Positions 31,505-39,267 are shown, counted from the stretch's first letter. The stretch is 64,000 nt of DNA from Allopusillimonas ginsengisoli (GCA_005239165.1 RAPG01000006.1:124001-188000), one strand, 5' to 3'. Notes: a model not told the origin generated them from the letters alone. Program-made: numbers and translations.

Positions 31505-32878
31505 ATGCAATTTCTGGAAAATATCGTTAACCAGGTAAATGGTCTTGTTTGGGGACCACTCATGCTGGTGCTGATTCTGGGCACCGGCTTTTTCCTGATG
31601 GTCATGCTTAAATTCATGCCATTGCTGCGCATTGGCAGCGGCTTCGCACTCATGTGGCGAGGCCGTGCAAAAGGGGCTGAAGATACTGGCGAAATCAGCC
31701 CGTTTCAGGCACTGATGACATGCCTGGCCGCCACCGTAGGTACCGGAAATATTGCAGGCGTGGCCACAGCCATTTTCCTGGGCGGGCCCGGTGCGCTGTT
31801 CTGGATGTGGTGCACGGCGCTAGTCGGGATGGCCACCAAGTACTGTGAAGTCGTGCTGGCTGTTCATTATCGTGAAAAAGATGGGCGTAGCGAGCATGTT
31901 GGCGGCCCTATGTACGCGATCAAGAACGGCCTGGGCGGTCGCTGGGTTTGGCTGGGAACTGCCTTTGCCATTTTTGGCGGATTTGCGGGCTTTGGCATCG
32001 GAAATATGGTGCAGGTCAACAGCATGGCGCTGGCATTGAATGCGACGTTCTCCATTCCATTGTGGGTCACTGGCACCGTGGCAATGATACTCGTCGGAAT
32101 GGTGATTCTTGGCGGGATCAAGCGCATTGGCACGGTGGCAGCTGCCCTGGTTCCCTTTATGTGCGTTGCCTATGTGCTCGCAGGCCTGGTGGTTCTCATT
32201 ATCAATGCCGATGCCATCCCAGGAGCAATAGATCTTATTTTTACTCATGCTTTCACCCCGATTGCGGCTACAGGCGGATTTGCGGGTGCCGCCGTCATGG
32301 CCGCCATTCGCTATGGCGTGGCGCGCGGCATTTTTTCAAACGAGGCTGGGCTGGGAACTGCAGGTATTGCCCAGGCTGCCGGCACCACGACCAGCGCCGT
32401 TCGCTCAGGCATGATTGGCATGATCGGCACATTTATTGACACGCTTATCGTATGCAGCATGACAGGCCTTGCCATCGTGTGCTCGGGCGTATGGAGCAGT
32501 GGTGCAAGCGGTGCAGAGCTGTCCGCCCTGGCGTTTGAGTCAGCCCTGCCGGGCTACGGCGGTGCCATTCTCACTATTGCTTTGGTGGTGTTTGCTTTCA
32601 CGACAATTTTGGGCTGGAGCTATTACGGCGAAAAATGCTGGGAATTCCTCTTAGGCGCCCGTGCGATCTGGCCCTATCGCCTGATATGGGTAATCGTCGT
32701 CCCATTCGGTGCCATCGCCCAGCTCGATTTCGCATGGCTACTGGCTGACACGCTCAATGGTTTGATGGCTATTCCTAATTTAATCTCTCTGCTGCTGCTT
32801 AGCCCCGTGGTGATCAAGCTGACACGTGATTATTTTGCAAACCCGGCAAGTCTACAGCCGGTCACCCAAAGCAGGTAA
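31505..32878 (+). CDS. Alanine/glycine:cation symporter (AGCS family)
   Basis: A 457-residue sodium:amino acid symporter with about 11 membrane helices. Family motifs include FQALMTCLAATVGTGNIAGVATAI, GPGALFWMWCTALVGMATKYCEVVLA and FSNEAGLGTAGIAQAA. Likely imports alanine, glycine or serine with Na+. Preceded by a 220-base spacer with no gene seen and followed by a strong bidirectional terminator. Confidence 0.93.
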   Translation: MQFLENIVNQVNGLVWGPLMLVLILGTGFFLMVMLKFMPLLRIGSGFALMWRGRAKGAEDTGEISPFQALMTCLAATVGTGNIAGVATAIFLGGPGALFWMWCTALVGMATKYCEVVLAVHYREKDGRSEHVGGPMYAIKNGLGGRWVWLGTAFAIFGGFAGFGIGNMVQVNSMALALNATFSIPLWVTGTVAMILVGMVILGGIKRIGTVAAALVPFMCVAYVLAGLVVLIINADAIPGAIDLIFTHAFTPIAATGGFAGAAVMAAIRYGVARGIFSNEAGLGTAGIAQAAGTTTSAVRSGMIGMIGTFIDTLIVCSMTGLAIVCSGVWSSGASGAELSALAFESALPGYGGAILTIALVVFAFTTILGWSYYGEKCWEFLLGARAIWPYRLIWVIVVPFGAIAQLDFAWLLADTLNGLMAIPNLISLLLLSPVVIKLTRDYFANPASLQPVTQSR

Positions 32879-32947
32879 AGCAAGGTGGCACTCATTTAAA
32901 CTAAATAAGTTCTTTAAAAATTGACTGCAATAGCAGTCAGTTCGACA

Positions 32948-32983
32948 CCAAACGGGGCGCCCCTGGCAGGGTGCCCCGTTTGG
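32948..32983. terminator. Bidirectional terminator between AGCS and DUF937 genes
   Basis: A near-perfect 15-base-pair stem (CCAAACGGGGCGCCC paired with GGGTGCCCCGTTTGG, one G-U pair) with a six-base loop lies between two convergent genes. Downstream T-runs are short, but the stem is very stable. Confidence 0.8.
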
Positions 32984-33015
32984 TTTGCACGCCTTCCTGG
33001 CGTTATAAAAGCCAA

Positions 33016-33600
33016 TTAGCGCGGTGTCTTGCCAGCCATCCGCATAATGTCATCTAGCACATTGCCATCGCCATTTGCGTCAAGCAGAGAGGCTAGCCCA
33101 CCCAAACCACCAGCGCTTGCCCCCTTACCACTCAAAAGCCCGCCAAGCATACCGCCCAACCCCCCACCACCGGCGGGGACACCGTCGACCGCAGCTTCGC
33201 CATTTTTCTGCCGAGCCAAGAAGCCTGTTACCAGCATAGCCAGAATTGGCAGCATTTTTTTCAGTAAATCAGGGCTCAGACCGCTTTTTGAGGATGCGTC
33301 TTGTGCAACCGTGCGACTGACGTCAGGAGAGCCGAAAACCTGCCCTAAAACGTTATTGCCACGTTCAACATCGGTGGACTGGTCACCCAATACATTGTCA
33401 AGCAAGGCAGACCCGCCGAATTGCTCCAGCATACCGCCCAGACCGGCAATGCCTTGCGTCTGACCCTGCTTGCGGAAACCACCCATAAGCGCAGGAAGCA
33501 AAGCACCCGCACCGCGGGAAGCCTCGCCTTCCGTGACACCCAGATCTCGCGCCATGGCAGAAACTGCACCAGACTGCGTTAGAAACTCTGAAATTTCCAT
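33016..33600 (-). CDS. DUF937 (YidB-like) protein
   Basis: A 194-residue protein of the YidB family, whose function is unknown. The N-terminal helical repeat GVTEGEASRGAGALLPALMGGF and the glycine-rich C-terminal part with GGLGGLASLLDANGDGNVLDDI are typical. The last segment resembles a calcium-binding (dockerin/EF-like) loop DANGDGNVLDDI. It is a soluble, small-residue-rich protein followed by no partner. Confidence 0.82.
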   Translation of the reverse strand: MEISEFLTQSGAVSAMARDLGVTEGEASRGAGALLPALMGGFRKQGQTQGIAGLGGMLEQFGGSALLDNVLGDQSTDVERGNNVLGQVFGSPDVSRTVAQDASSKSGLSPDLLKKMLPILAMLVTGFLARQKNGEAAVDGVPAGGGGLGGMLGGLLSGKGASAGGLGGLASLLDANGDGNVLDDIMRMAGKTPR

Positions 33601-33641
33601 TTTGTATTCCTTAACCTAGCCGCCCTGTTAACCCTGTAAAG

Positions 33642-34061
33642 TTAGTCAAGCAGGTCAGCCGGGACATTGCCGCCATTTTCAGCGATGCGCGCCAGCACTT
33701 TCTTGTGCAGCCACATGTTCATTTGGGCCGAGTCGGCCATAAGCTCTGTCGGGCACCCGAGTTCAGTGGCCAGCTCTTTACGCGCTGTCAGGCTGCTATC
33801 CATATCAAGTAGCTTTAGCAGGTCAACAATAGACGTCTTCCAGTTAAGCTTCTGGGAACTGGCAGCTGCCTTTTGCTCCAACTGGGTAACCACGTCAACA
33901 ACCGGAATGCCCTGGGATGCTGCCCCTGCATTGGAGGCTGATGCTGGTACCGATGTTGCGTCAGCAGGTGCTGCTTTTGGCACTGCTGCCACGTCTGGAG
34001 CAGGTGCCGCTTTTGCGCTGCCAATACCGAGTTTTTCAAGAATAGTACCGAAGAGTCCCAT
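33642..34061 (-). CDS. DUF3597 protein
   Basis: A 139-residue protein: an N-terminal hydrophobic helix MGLFGTILEKLGIGSAKA, an Ala/Pro/Ser linker (residues ~18-50), and a conserved C-terminal domain with LNWKTSIVDLLKLLDMDSSLTARKELA and LHKKVLARIAENGGNVPADLL. Function unknown; the C-terminal domain is related to the LysM-linked DUF3597 domain. Sits upstream of the DUF937 gene by 41 bases and may form a unit with it. Confidence 0.85.
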   Translation of the reverse strand: MGLFGTILEKLGIGSAKAAPAPDVAAVPKAAPADATSVPASASNAGAASQGIPVVDVVTQLEQKAAASSQKLNWKTSIVDLLKLLDMDSSLTARKELATELGCPTELMADSAQMNMWLHKKVLARIAENGGNVPADLLD

Positions 34062-34227
34062 TTTCGTTCCTTTATCATCGTAGAAGAACTTTAAATATTG
34101 CCTTTATCAGCACACATTGCAAGCACTATGCCTGAAAGTTTACGATGGTTTACAGAAGACCCCTCACGCAGTGCCTTGCACTGCGTTTTAACGGCGGTAA
34201 CCGTCTGCATTGCAGTCTTGGCGACTG

Positions 34228-35343
34228 CTATCTCGCATTTAACGCGCGCTGATAAACGCCCTCAGTCGCGTCAACCAGTACATGAGTAGACAGCATTTTT
34301 ACCGCCTTTTGACGGGCAGCACGGCCCATGCTGGCAAAGCGGGGTTCATCCGCCATTATCTGCGCCAGACACGCCACCGTAGCGTCGACATCACGTGCCG
34401 TCACAACCCAACCGTCTTTCCCCGCTTCTACCAGTTCAGGCAAGCCACCCGCATCAGACACCAAGGTGGGCAGGCCACTGGCTAGAGACTCACAGGTGGC
34501 GTATGAGCCTGCCTCATGAAACGACACCACAAAGCCGATATCACAGGCACCCAGTATTTTGCGCACATCTTTGACCAGGCCGGGAAATACCACCTGATTT
34601 TGCATCCCTAGCGCTGCGACCTGCTCGCGCCGCACTTCGGACGGCGGATCACCCGCCACCACTACACGAAAACGATTACGAAGAGGCGCGTCCAGTCGAG
34701 AAACCGCTTCGACCAGCACCAGCCAGCCCTTATCGAAGTCTGTGCCACCCGTGCTACCCAGCACGAGCGTATCGGCCGGCAAATCACCCAATAACTCCTG
34801 GCGCCATTGCATCTTCTCTGCAGCACCGGCCGGAACAAAATGGTCAACATCCACCCCCAACCGGACTACCTGAACCGGCCTGGCACCGTATGGTGAATCA
34901 TGAAGAATGCGTGCGACGAAATCACAAACAGCAATACAGGCGTCGGTGCCTAGCCGAGCCCTGATCATATTGCCAAAGCTGTCGGCAGCAAACGTATTGT
35001 GTTTGGTCCACACAATGACGGGTTTTTTGTGCAGGCCCATGCGAGCCAGCATCACATTGCGATGATCTGCCACACCATTTACATGCACAACATCAAATGA
35101 CTCGCTTTTAAGCAATTTACGCAAGCGTCTGACGTCTTGCAGCATGCCGGTAATGCGGCGTGCGTATGTCATGCCGACAGACCGTATTCCAGGCAATGCA
35201 CCTGCCTCGGCATAAAGCCGGCTGGTGTCAGGTGTCGCAATCACCACCTCATGGCGAGCGGCCAGAGCCCGTGCCAGATTGATGATATAGGACACATGCC
35301 CGCCGCCGTTACGCTTGTGGAAGTTTGTGTAGAGTATTTTCAT
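34228..35343 (-). CDS. Glycosyltransferase family 4 protein
   Basis: A 371-residue GT-B fold glycosyltransferase, likely in LPS or capsule synthesis. The N-terminal domain begins MKILYTNFHKRNGGGHVSYIINLARALA; the C-terminal donor domain has FVVSFHEAGSYATCESLASGLPTLVSDAGGLPELV, the EX7E-type signature of retaining family 4 enzymes. The sugar and acceptor are unknown. It is the last host gene before the prophage. Confidence 0.88.
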   Translation of the reverse strand: MKILYTNFHKRNGGGHVSYIINLARALAARHEVVIATPDTSRLYAEAGALPGIRSVGMTYARRITGMLQDVRRLRKLLKSESFDVVHVNGVADHRNVMLARMGLHKKPVIVWTKHNTFAADSFGNMIRARLGTDACIAVCDFVARILHDSPYGARPVQVVRLGVDVDHFVPAGAAEKMQWRQELLGDLPADTLVLGSTGGTDFDKGWLVLVEAVSRLDAPLRNRFRVVVAGDPPSEVRREQVAALGMQNQVVFPGLVKDVRKILGACDIGFVVSFHEAGSYATCESLASGLPTLVSDAGGLPELVEAGKDGWVVTARDVDATVACLAQIMADEPRFASMGRAARQKAVKMLSTHVLVDATEGVYQRALNAR

Positions 35344-35661
35344 AGTACGGCCAGGCCAGTATTGAAAGCGCAGGCCCAGTCAATATACGGAATGCGTATA
35401 TATGCCAAGCATAGGAACCGGCTTGTTGAAACAGCATGATGCTTAAGAAACTGCATTGCGGCGATATGCGGATGATACCGCGTCTGTTTCGCAGAAACGA
35501 ATGTGGCACTGCCGTTGCGTGGATGAGGCCTGAAGAATGCTCTGGCAGAAGGGGTTACGGCTGCCGGCGGCCTTGCGTGCAACACGTTTGGTACGGACTA
35601 TGTGAAGATGCATCGCGGCCAGTGTGCCTGGGAGTTGGTGCATACTGGGTGCATCCATAAA
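35344..35661. other. Spacer without a gene
   Basis: About 320 bases between the glycosyltransferase start and the terminator at 35,662. Only short frames rich in rare residues are seen; none has a ribosome site or recognisable motif. A promoter for the glycosyltransferase is expected here but no clear one was found. Confidence 0.4.
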
Positions 35662-35689
35662 AAAAGGCCAGATTTTCATCTGGCCTTTT
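35662..35689 (-). terminator. Host terminator downstream of the RNA 3' end
   Basis: A 12-base-pair perfect stem, AAAAGGCCAGAT / ATCTGGCCTTTT, four-base loop, followed on the minus strand by a T-run. It lies 28 bases after the CCA end at 35,717, so it is best read as the terminator of the tmRNA or tRNA gene into which the prophage integrated. Symmetrical A/T tracts make it work in both directions. Confidence 0.85.
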
Positions 35690-35716
35690 AACCTCAAAGT
35701 GTAGTGAGGTGTTTTC

Positions 35717-35750
35717 TGGTGGAGTCGGCGGGAATTGAACCCGCGAATAT
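35717..35750 (-). other. attL: displaced 3' end of a tmRNA (or tRNA) gene
   Basis: On the minus strand a T-arm (GCGGG-TTCAATT-CCCGC, 35728-35744) is followed by an acceptor strand CGACTCC, discriminator A and CCA. GCGGGTTCAATTCCCGCC with CTCCACCA closely resembles the 3' end of bacterial tmRNA. No matching GGAGTCG 5' strand or anticodon/D-arm is present upstream, so only the 3' end is here. This fits a phage that integrates in the 3' end of ssrA or a tRNA, with the restored gene expected at the far end of the prophage. Confidence 0.72.
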
Positions 35751-35778
35751 ATCAATGTTTGTGCGGGTTTCCAGACGC

Positions 35779-35799
35779 ATCGTGTCAAAATCGTGTCAA
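35779..35799. repeat. Pair of 10-bp direct repeats near attL
   Basis: ATCGTGTCAA occurs at 35779-35788 and again at 35790-35799, eleven bases apart, that is one helical turn. Placed about 40 bases inside attL, they could be integrase arm-type or excisionase sites. Confidence 0.6.
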
Positions 35800-35843
35800 T
35801 GGGTCTGAGACATCCAGTCAAAGCAAGCCCTTACCAGTCTCTG

Positions 35844-35869
35844 AAGCCCGCCTAGTGCGGGCTTTTTTT
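35844..35869 (+). terminator. Terminator just inside attL
   Basis: Stem AAGCCCGC / GCGGGCTT with a CTAGT loop followed by seven Ts on the plus strand. No plus-strand gene ends here in the integrated state. In the circular phage it would lie just past attP and could terminate a plus-strand gene (such as int) from the other prophage end. Confidence 0.75.
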
Positions 35870-35890
35870 GCGCCTGCGATATGGTACAAA

Positions 35891-35910
35891 TACTGTATAT
35901 TAATACAGTA
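35891..35910. promoter_or_regulatory. LexA-binding site (SOS box)
   Basis: TACTGTATATTAATACAGTA fits the gammaproteobacterial-type LexA consensus CTGT-N8-ACAG and differs from the E. coli ideal box only inside the AT spacer. It ends seven bases before the ATG of the next gene, so LexA bound here would block its expression until DNA damage. Confidence 0.8.
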
Positions 35911-35917
35911 CTGAATC

Positions 35918-36223
35918 ATGCTTAATTGCACCATAACTCGTACCCATCGTCGTGGCCAAAAGCTGAATGAACGCGACCGTGACCCACCTGTGCCGGGGCC
36001 GTTCCGCTTGGAAGCTACTACGCACCCCGAATTGCGCAGGGTCGTAAAGAAACTGACCATAGTTCGCCATGGCCTGTACGGTTCCAATATGGACTCCCCT
36101 ATTCCCGATCTCTGGCAGCCTGAGTTGCAGGCGCTCATCAGCGAAAGAGCCATGATGATTACGGGCTTTGAAGAAATTGGGGCGCAACGCTACTATCAGG
36201 GGTGGTATGTACGGTGGGAGTAG
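35918..36223 (+). CDS. Small SOS-controlled phage protein of unknown function
   Basis: A 101-residue protein with no family I can name. The N-terminal 40 residues are basic (TRTHRRGQKLNERDRD); the C-terminal half, LIRT-free and more conserved-looking, ends AMMITGFEEIGAQRYYQGWYVRWE. Small proteins with such a WYVRW-like end are common at the ends of beta- and gammaproteobacterial prophages. The ATG is only seven bases downstream of the LexA box and lacks a ribosome site, so translation may be leaderless or start later (Met58). A role in induction or lysis timing is only a guess. Confidence 0.6.
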   Translation: MLNCTITRTHRRGQKLNERDRDPPVPGPFRLEATTHPELRRVVKKLTIVRHGLYGSNMDSPIPDLWQPELQALISERAMMITGFEEIGAQRYYQGWYVRWE

Positions 36224-36393
36224 CCGCTGCGCGGATGAGCTAGGTAGATCAACGATCTGGAGCTTCCAGCCGACCCCTTGTCCAACCCGGGCAAAGTCCA
36301 TGTTTCAGTGGTTGGGGGGGCACTTGATCGACTGAAAATTAAATGCGGGATGGCGGGTGCAAGCACTTCCGCTACCACCGAATTGGAGGCCAC

Positions 36394-37149
36394 ATGAATG
36401 ACACAACAAAAATTTTAATAAGGAAAGCAGACCATGATGATCTTGTTTTTATCGACAAATGGTTAACCAATCAGCCGTCAAACATTGAGTCATTAAAAGG
36501 AAATTGGAAACTGACCCAAGATATGTGCCGGGCCGATGATCTATGGGTCTATGAAGACTTACAAAGCAATCGACCAGTGGCCTATTTCTGGGGCGACTTG
36601 AACACCACAGAAAGCGTTATCGATATTTGGTGTGAGTACCGAGCGAAAGGCATTGGGCGCAGGATCGTGAGATTCTTGGAAGAGAAGTCACGCACCAAAC
36701 AAAACTGTTTGTTGATGATCGAGTGCTCTCCAAAATCATCCGCAGGATTTTGGGAAAGAATGGGCTATAAAATCGTGCGCGAAGACACGTGCATTCTAGC
36801 TCAGAAGATTCTGAGAATCGAACACGGTCTACCAGCAGCGGCCGAACCAGTAGAGATTATCGTGCGATTTTACCCAGAATGTATTAAATGGAGCACAGCA
36901 ACAAAAGCGCTCAGGGAAGATAAATTAACAGGATCAAAACGGCTGGATGGATCTATTCAACTGTCACGTCAAGTGGGCTTCTTTAGACCCAGTCAAGGTG
37001 ATTTGGCAGGCGAGGTGGTAGTGGCCGGCAAGTCCATCTACAAGGACAAGCTGAAATATGAGTCGGCACGATCTTTAGGGTTTGTGAAATGTCACGCTGG
37101 GTTCTTTATTGACGTAATCGAAATCCATCGCTCTGTAGGTCTTGAATGA
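36394..37149 (+). CDS. GNAT-domain acetyltransferase-like protein with C-terminal extension
   Basis: A 251-residue protein; start MNDTTKILIRKADHDDL is chosen for its GGAGG ribosome site. Residues ~5-140 form a GNAT fold: the acetyl-CoA loop is in IWCEYRAKGIGRRIVRFLEE, followed by the family beta-bulge SPKSSAGFWERMGYKIV. The last ~110 residues match nothing I know. It is lower in GC than the host genes, sits beside attL and is transcribed against the lysis genes, so it is likely cargo. Possible roles are a tRNA-acetylating toxin, modification of a host factor, or resistance; none is shown. Confidence 0.7.
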   Translation: MNDTTKILIRKADHDDLVFIDKWLTNQPSNIESLKGNWKLTQDMCRADDLWVYEDLQSNRPVAYFWGDLNTTESVIDIWCEYRAKGIGRRIVRFLEEKSRTKQNCLLMIECSPKSSAGFWERMGYKIVREDTCILAQKILRIEHGLPAAAEPVEIIVRFYPECIKWSTATKALREDKLTGSKRLDGSIQLSRQVGFFRPSQGDLAGEVVVAGKSIYKDKLKYESARSLGFVKCHAGFFIDVIEIHRSVGLE

Positions 37150-37297
37150 CCGCAGCAATTTCACTACCTCGTAATTCTCAAGCATTGGGTGTTTCAGTAG
37201 TGAGAGGTTACACAGAAGCTCGACGATAGCCGATATCAGTTGTCGAATTAGAGCAAGCCGTTATAGACTGCAAACGTTGGCGTGGACGAAAACGGCT

Positions 37298-37750
37298 ATG
37301 GAATCAACAAATCAAGAATATTTCAACGCTTTGAATCAGTTGCGCGAGGCGCAGGCGTCGCTTCAGTCGCGATGGATAATCGAAACTGTAAAGCATCTTG
37401 CGATCATCAACATCGCCGGGCTGGCGGGGTCTTCAGCATTGCTAAAGATTGCCGAAATTGCGCTTACTCCCGTTAAGGTTTCCTTGGTGCTCTTTTTCCT
37501 TGGTTTGGTTTTAACGGTTGTCGATTTTCACCTAAATTCCCTGGCTTTTCTTGCGCAAGTCAATGAGACTGATCGCGCAAGAATTGCGTTCCGTGCCGCA
37601 GAGACTGCCGGTGAAGTGAGTCGGCACGGCATCCCAAAGTCATCTGCCGGCCAATCACTATTCAAAGCGGCCGGAACGGTAGGCTGGATATCTGCCTTGC
37701 TCGCATTGTCGGGAGGCTCACTGATAGCTTATGCCGTTCTTTGTGGATAA
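37298..37750 (+). CDS. Small three-helix membrane protein
   Basis: A 150-residue protein of unknown function with three predicted membrane segments: HLAIINIAGLAGSSALLKI, VSLVLFFLGLVLTVVDFHL and VGWISALLALSGGSLIAYAVL. The ATG at 37298 is preferred to an in-frame TTG seven codons earlier. Its last 33 bases overlap the end of Rz on the other strand. Membrane proteins in this position are often superinfection-exclusion factors, but nothing in the sequence proves it. Confidence 0.6.
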   Translation: MESTNQEYFNALNQLREAQASLQSRWIIETVKHLAIINIAGLAGSSALLKIAEIALTPVKVSLVLFFLGLVLTVVDFHLNSLAFLAQVNETDRARIAFRAAETAGEVSRHGIPKSSAGQSLFKAAGTVGWISALLALSGGSLIAYAVLCG

Positions 37751-38254
37751 CTTACGTATGCCGTCATAAGCTCGCTCGCATCCCAACCCGGTTATTCGGA
37801 GCCTGTCAGCATATTCAGCGACCCCTCGGCCAGCGCTTTCCAGCCCTGTGTACATGTCGATGAGCACACGGATGGTGTCGGAACCCTGCTCACCCTGGCC
37901 TCGGACGGCAGCGGCGGTATTGCCGCCTGCGTAGCGGGCACGTAGCGCACCGAGCTCGCGTTGCAGCCGCTCAGAAACGGCGCGACTAGCAGCCACATCA
38001 GCGGCCAGCGTTTGGGTTTGTTCGATGGCATGATCACGTTCTTGCTCCACTGCGGCTGCACGCCGCTGTTCAATCTCTCTAGCTACCTGGACCGACGCCA
38101 CTACGGCCTGAGCCTGCTGTTCGAGCACAGCGGCGTGATCGGTGCGGAGGTTGGCCAACTTTGCACCGCACCGCCATCCCTGCGCCAACCAAGCGGTGCC
38201 AAAGCCCACACCCAACAGCACAACCCCACCAATTACTTGAGCCCGGATAAACAT
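37718..38254 (-). CDS. Rz: i-spanin (Rz)
   Basis: A 178-residue inner-membrane spanin subunit: one N-terminal membrane helix (residues ~5-26), then a long helical, Gln/Ala/Glu-rich periplasmic stretch (VASVQVAREIEQRRAAAVEQ) and a C-terminal domain. With its partner Rz1 it fuses inner and outer membranes in the last lysis step. The gene starts 21 bases inside the endolysin gene and contains the whole Rz1 gene in another frame. Confidence 0.85.
   Translation of the reverse strand: MFIRAQVIGGVVLLGVGFGTAWLAQGWRCGAKLANLRTDHAAVLEQQAQAVVASVQVAREIEQRRAAAVEQERDHAIEQTQTLAADVAASRAVSERLQRELGALRARYAGGNTAAAVRGQGEQGSDTIRVLIDMYTGLESAGRGVAEYADRLRITGLGCERAYDGIRKLSTKNGISYQ
37792..38031 (-). CDS. Rz1: o-spanin lipoprotein (Rz1), nested in Rz
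   Basis: A 79-residue outer-membrane lipoprotein encoded in the +1 frame entirely inside Rz. The start MPSNKPKRWPLMWLLVA gives a basic, then hydrophobic signal ending in lipobox FLSGC (Cys23). The mature part is Pro/Ser-rich (QAAIPPLPSEARVSRVPTP), as in known Rz1 proteins. This nested architecture is the classic lambda Rz/Rz1 arrangement. Confidence 0.85.
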   Translation of the reverse strand: MPSNKPKRWPLMWLLVAPFLSGCNASSVRYVPATQAAIPPLPSEARVSRVPTPSVCSSTCTQGWKALAEGSLNMLTGSE

Positions 38255-38751
38255 AGCTGCATCTCCGCATGTCGTCGTTTCACCAAGCCGCGCAGCACCT
38301 TCCCACCTGCCTTAGTCCAGGCTGGCAACTGCCGACAAGCGCCCTCTACGTCACCAGACCGAAGCCGCAACAGCATCGTGGAATGTCGACCGCTTTTGAG
38401 CCAGATAAAACCATCCTTGACGCCCTGCTTGCCTGGCCCGACGTTGTAGATAAAGGAAAGGAAAGCTGCATAGGTTTTCGGCGACAGCGCTGCACGGACT
38501 TCCAACGGAACCCATCGCATGAAGATAGCGTCGGCTTCTCGTAAGCCCTGCAGTGTGTATTCATCACACTGTTCCGGCGTAGCCACATCACCCAACTTGA
38601 CCCCACGCGTCCATCCGTCGCAGATCGTAGGAATGCGAACGGGATCCAGATAGGCGATTAAACTTCGCCCTTCATGAGGTTTGACGAACGCAGCAGCCAG
38701 TGAGATCGCGGCGGTACCGGCAGCTGCCGCCATTACACGACGCGAATTCAT
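38233..38751 (-). CDS. SAR endolysin (T4-lysozyme-like muramidase)
   Basis: A 172-residue peptidoglycan hydrolase. The N-terminus MNSRRVMAAAAGTAAISLAAAF is a weakly hydrophobic, Ala/Gly-rich signal-anchor-release segment with no cleavage site. The catalytic triad follows the E-x8-D-x5-T pattern: Glu27, Asp36, Thr42. It is exported by Sec, held inactive in the membrane, and released when the membrane is depolarised. Start overlaps the holin stop (ATGA). Confidence 0.9.
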   Translation of the reverse strand: MNSRRVMAAAAGTAAISLAAAFVKPHEGRSLIAYLDPVRIPTICDGWTRGVKLGDVATPEQCDEYTLQGLREADAIFMRWVPLEVRAALSPKTYAAFLSFIYNVGPGKQGVKDGFIWLKSGRHSTMLLRLRSGDVEGACRQLPAWTKAGGKVLRGLVKRRHAEMQLCLSGLK

Positions 38752-39020
38752 TCCGCAGACCCGCAGCGTGCGCGTAGTGCCTTTACTCGCTCACGACTCT
38801 CAGCGGTTTCGCGCCTGTCCTTTCTCACCTGAAAGTAGACGTTCACAATCAGGCCAGCCAGCGCAATGAGTATCCCTGACACCCCTATCCAGTTAACCGA
38901 TGCAAGCCAACCCACAACGCCGGTCGCCGCCCCGCCCATTGTTGCTTTGCCGGAATTAGAAATCACTGTTGCTTCCACAGCGACATCCTCAAGTTTCATA
39001 CGTAGAGTCCTTTGGGGCAT
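38748..39020 (-). CDS. Class II holin (pinholin S21-like)
   Basis: A 90-residue membrane protein like the S protein of phage 21. The first segment (MGGAATGVVGWLASV) is Gly/Ala-rich and weakly hydrophobic, like the externalising helix of S21; the second (WIGVSGILIALAGLIVNVYF) is strongly hydrophobic; the tail VYFQVRKDRRETAE matches the family. A start at MPQRTLRMKLED is chosen; a second Met seven codons on has its own ribosome-site candidate, which would give the holin/antiholin dual start. Such pinholins pair with SAR endolysins, as here. Confidence 0.78.
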   Translation of the reverse strand: MPQRTLRMKLEDVAVEATVISNSGKATMGGAATGVVGWLASVNWIGVSGILIALAGLIVNVYFQVRKDRRETAESRERVKALRARCGSAE

Positions 39021-39267
39021 GGAGCCTCCGTTCCGATGGACGAAAAAAAACCCGCGATGGCGGGTGTGCATGGCAAGGATGGCTGGGTTTGTACTTGTCT
39101 TTGACTGCTCGACACTGGTCTATCCAGGCGCTGACATCCGGCGGCATTTGCATGCCTTGCGTGCGCATGGCCTCAGCAAGCTTGAACAGGGCATCGAGCT
39201 GGTCTCCTATGGAAGGATATTCCGCAGCTCTCAGTGGTCCATGTGGCTCACAGTGCCTGATTCTCAT
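38989..39267 (-). CDS. Phage protein of unknown function with embedded terminator
   Basis: A 92-residue frame starting at MRIRHCEPHGPLRAAEYPSI with a GGGAGG ribosome site. The first part EYPSIGDQLDALFKLAEAMRTQGMQMP is like small proteins found after the tip genes in many tailed phages. From about residue 60 the coding sequence runs through a terminator hairpin (39043-39065), and the tail (VFFRPSERR) is then translated from it. The end overlaps the holin start by 32 bases; the true protein may be shorter. Confidence 0.55.
   Translation of the reverse strand: MRIRHCEPHGPLRAAEYPSIGDQLDALFKLAEAMRTQGMQMPPDVSAWIDQCRAVKDKYKPSHPCHAHPPSRVFFRPSERRLHAPKDSTYET
39043..39065 (-). terminator. Terminator upstream of the holin
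   Basis: Stem ACCCGC / GCGGGT with a four-base loop and eight Ts on the minus strand, just before the holin start. It would stop late transcription between the tail genes and the lysis cassette unless the polymerase is antiterminated. Confidence 0.8.

Noticed and set aside
34098..34289. A 63-residue plus-strand frame with one hydrophobic segment
   Set aside because: It overlaps the glycosyltransferase end and has no family or clear ribosome site; likely chance.
35436..35660. A 74-residue plus-strand frame before attL
   Set aside because: Composition is unlike a protein (many Cys/Arg/Trp) and there is no ribosome site or homologue I can name.
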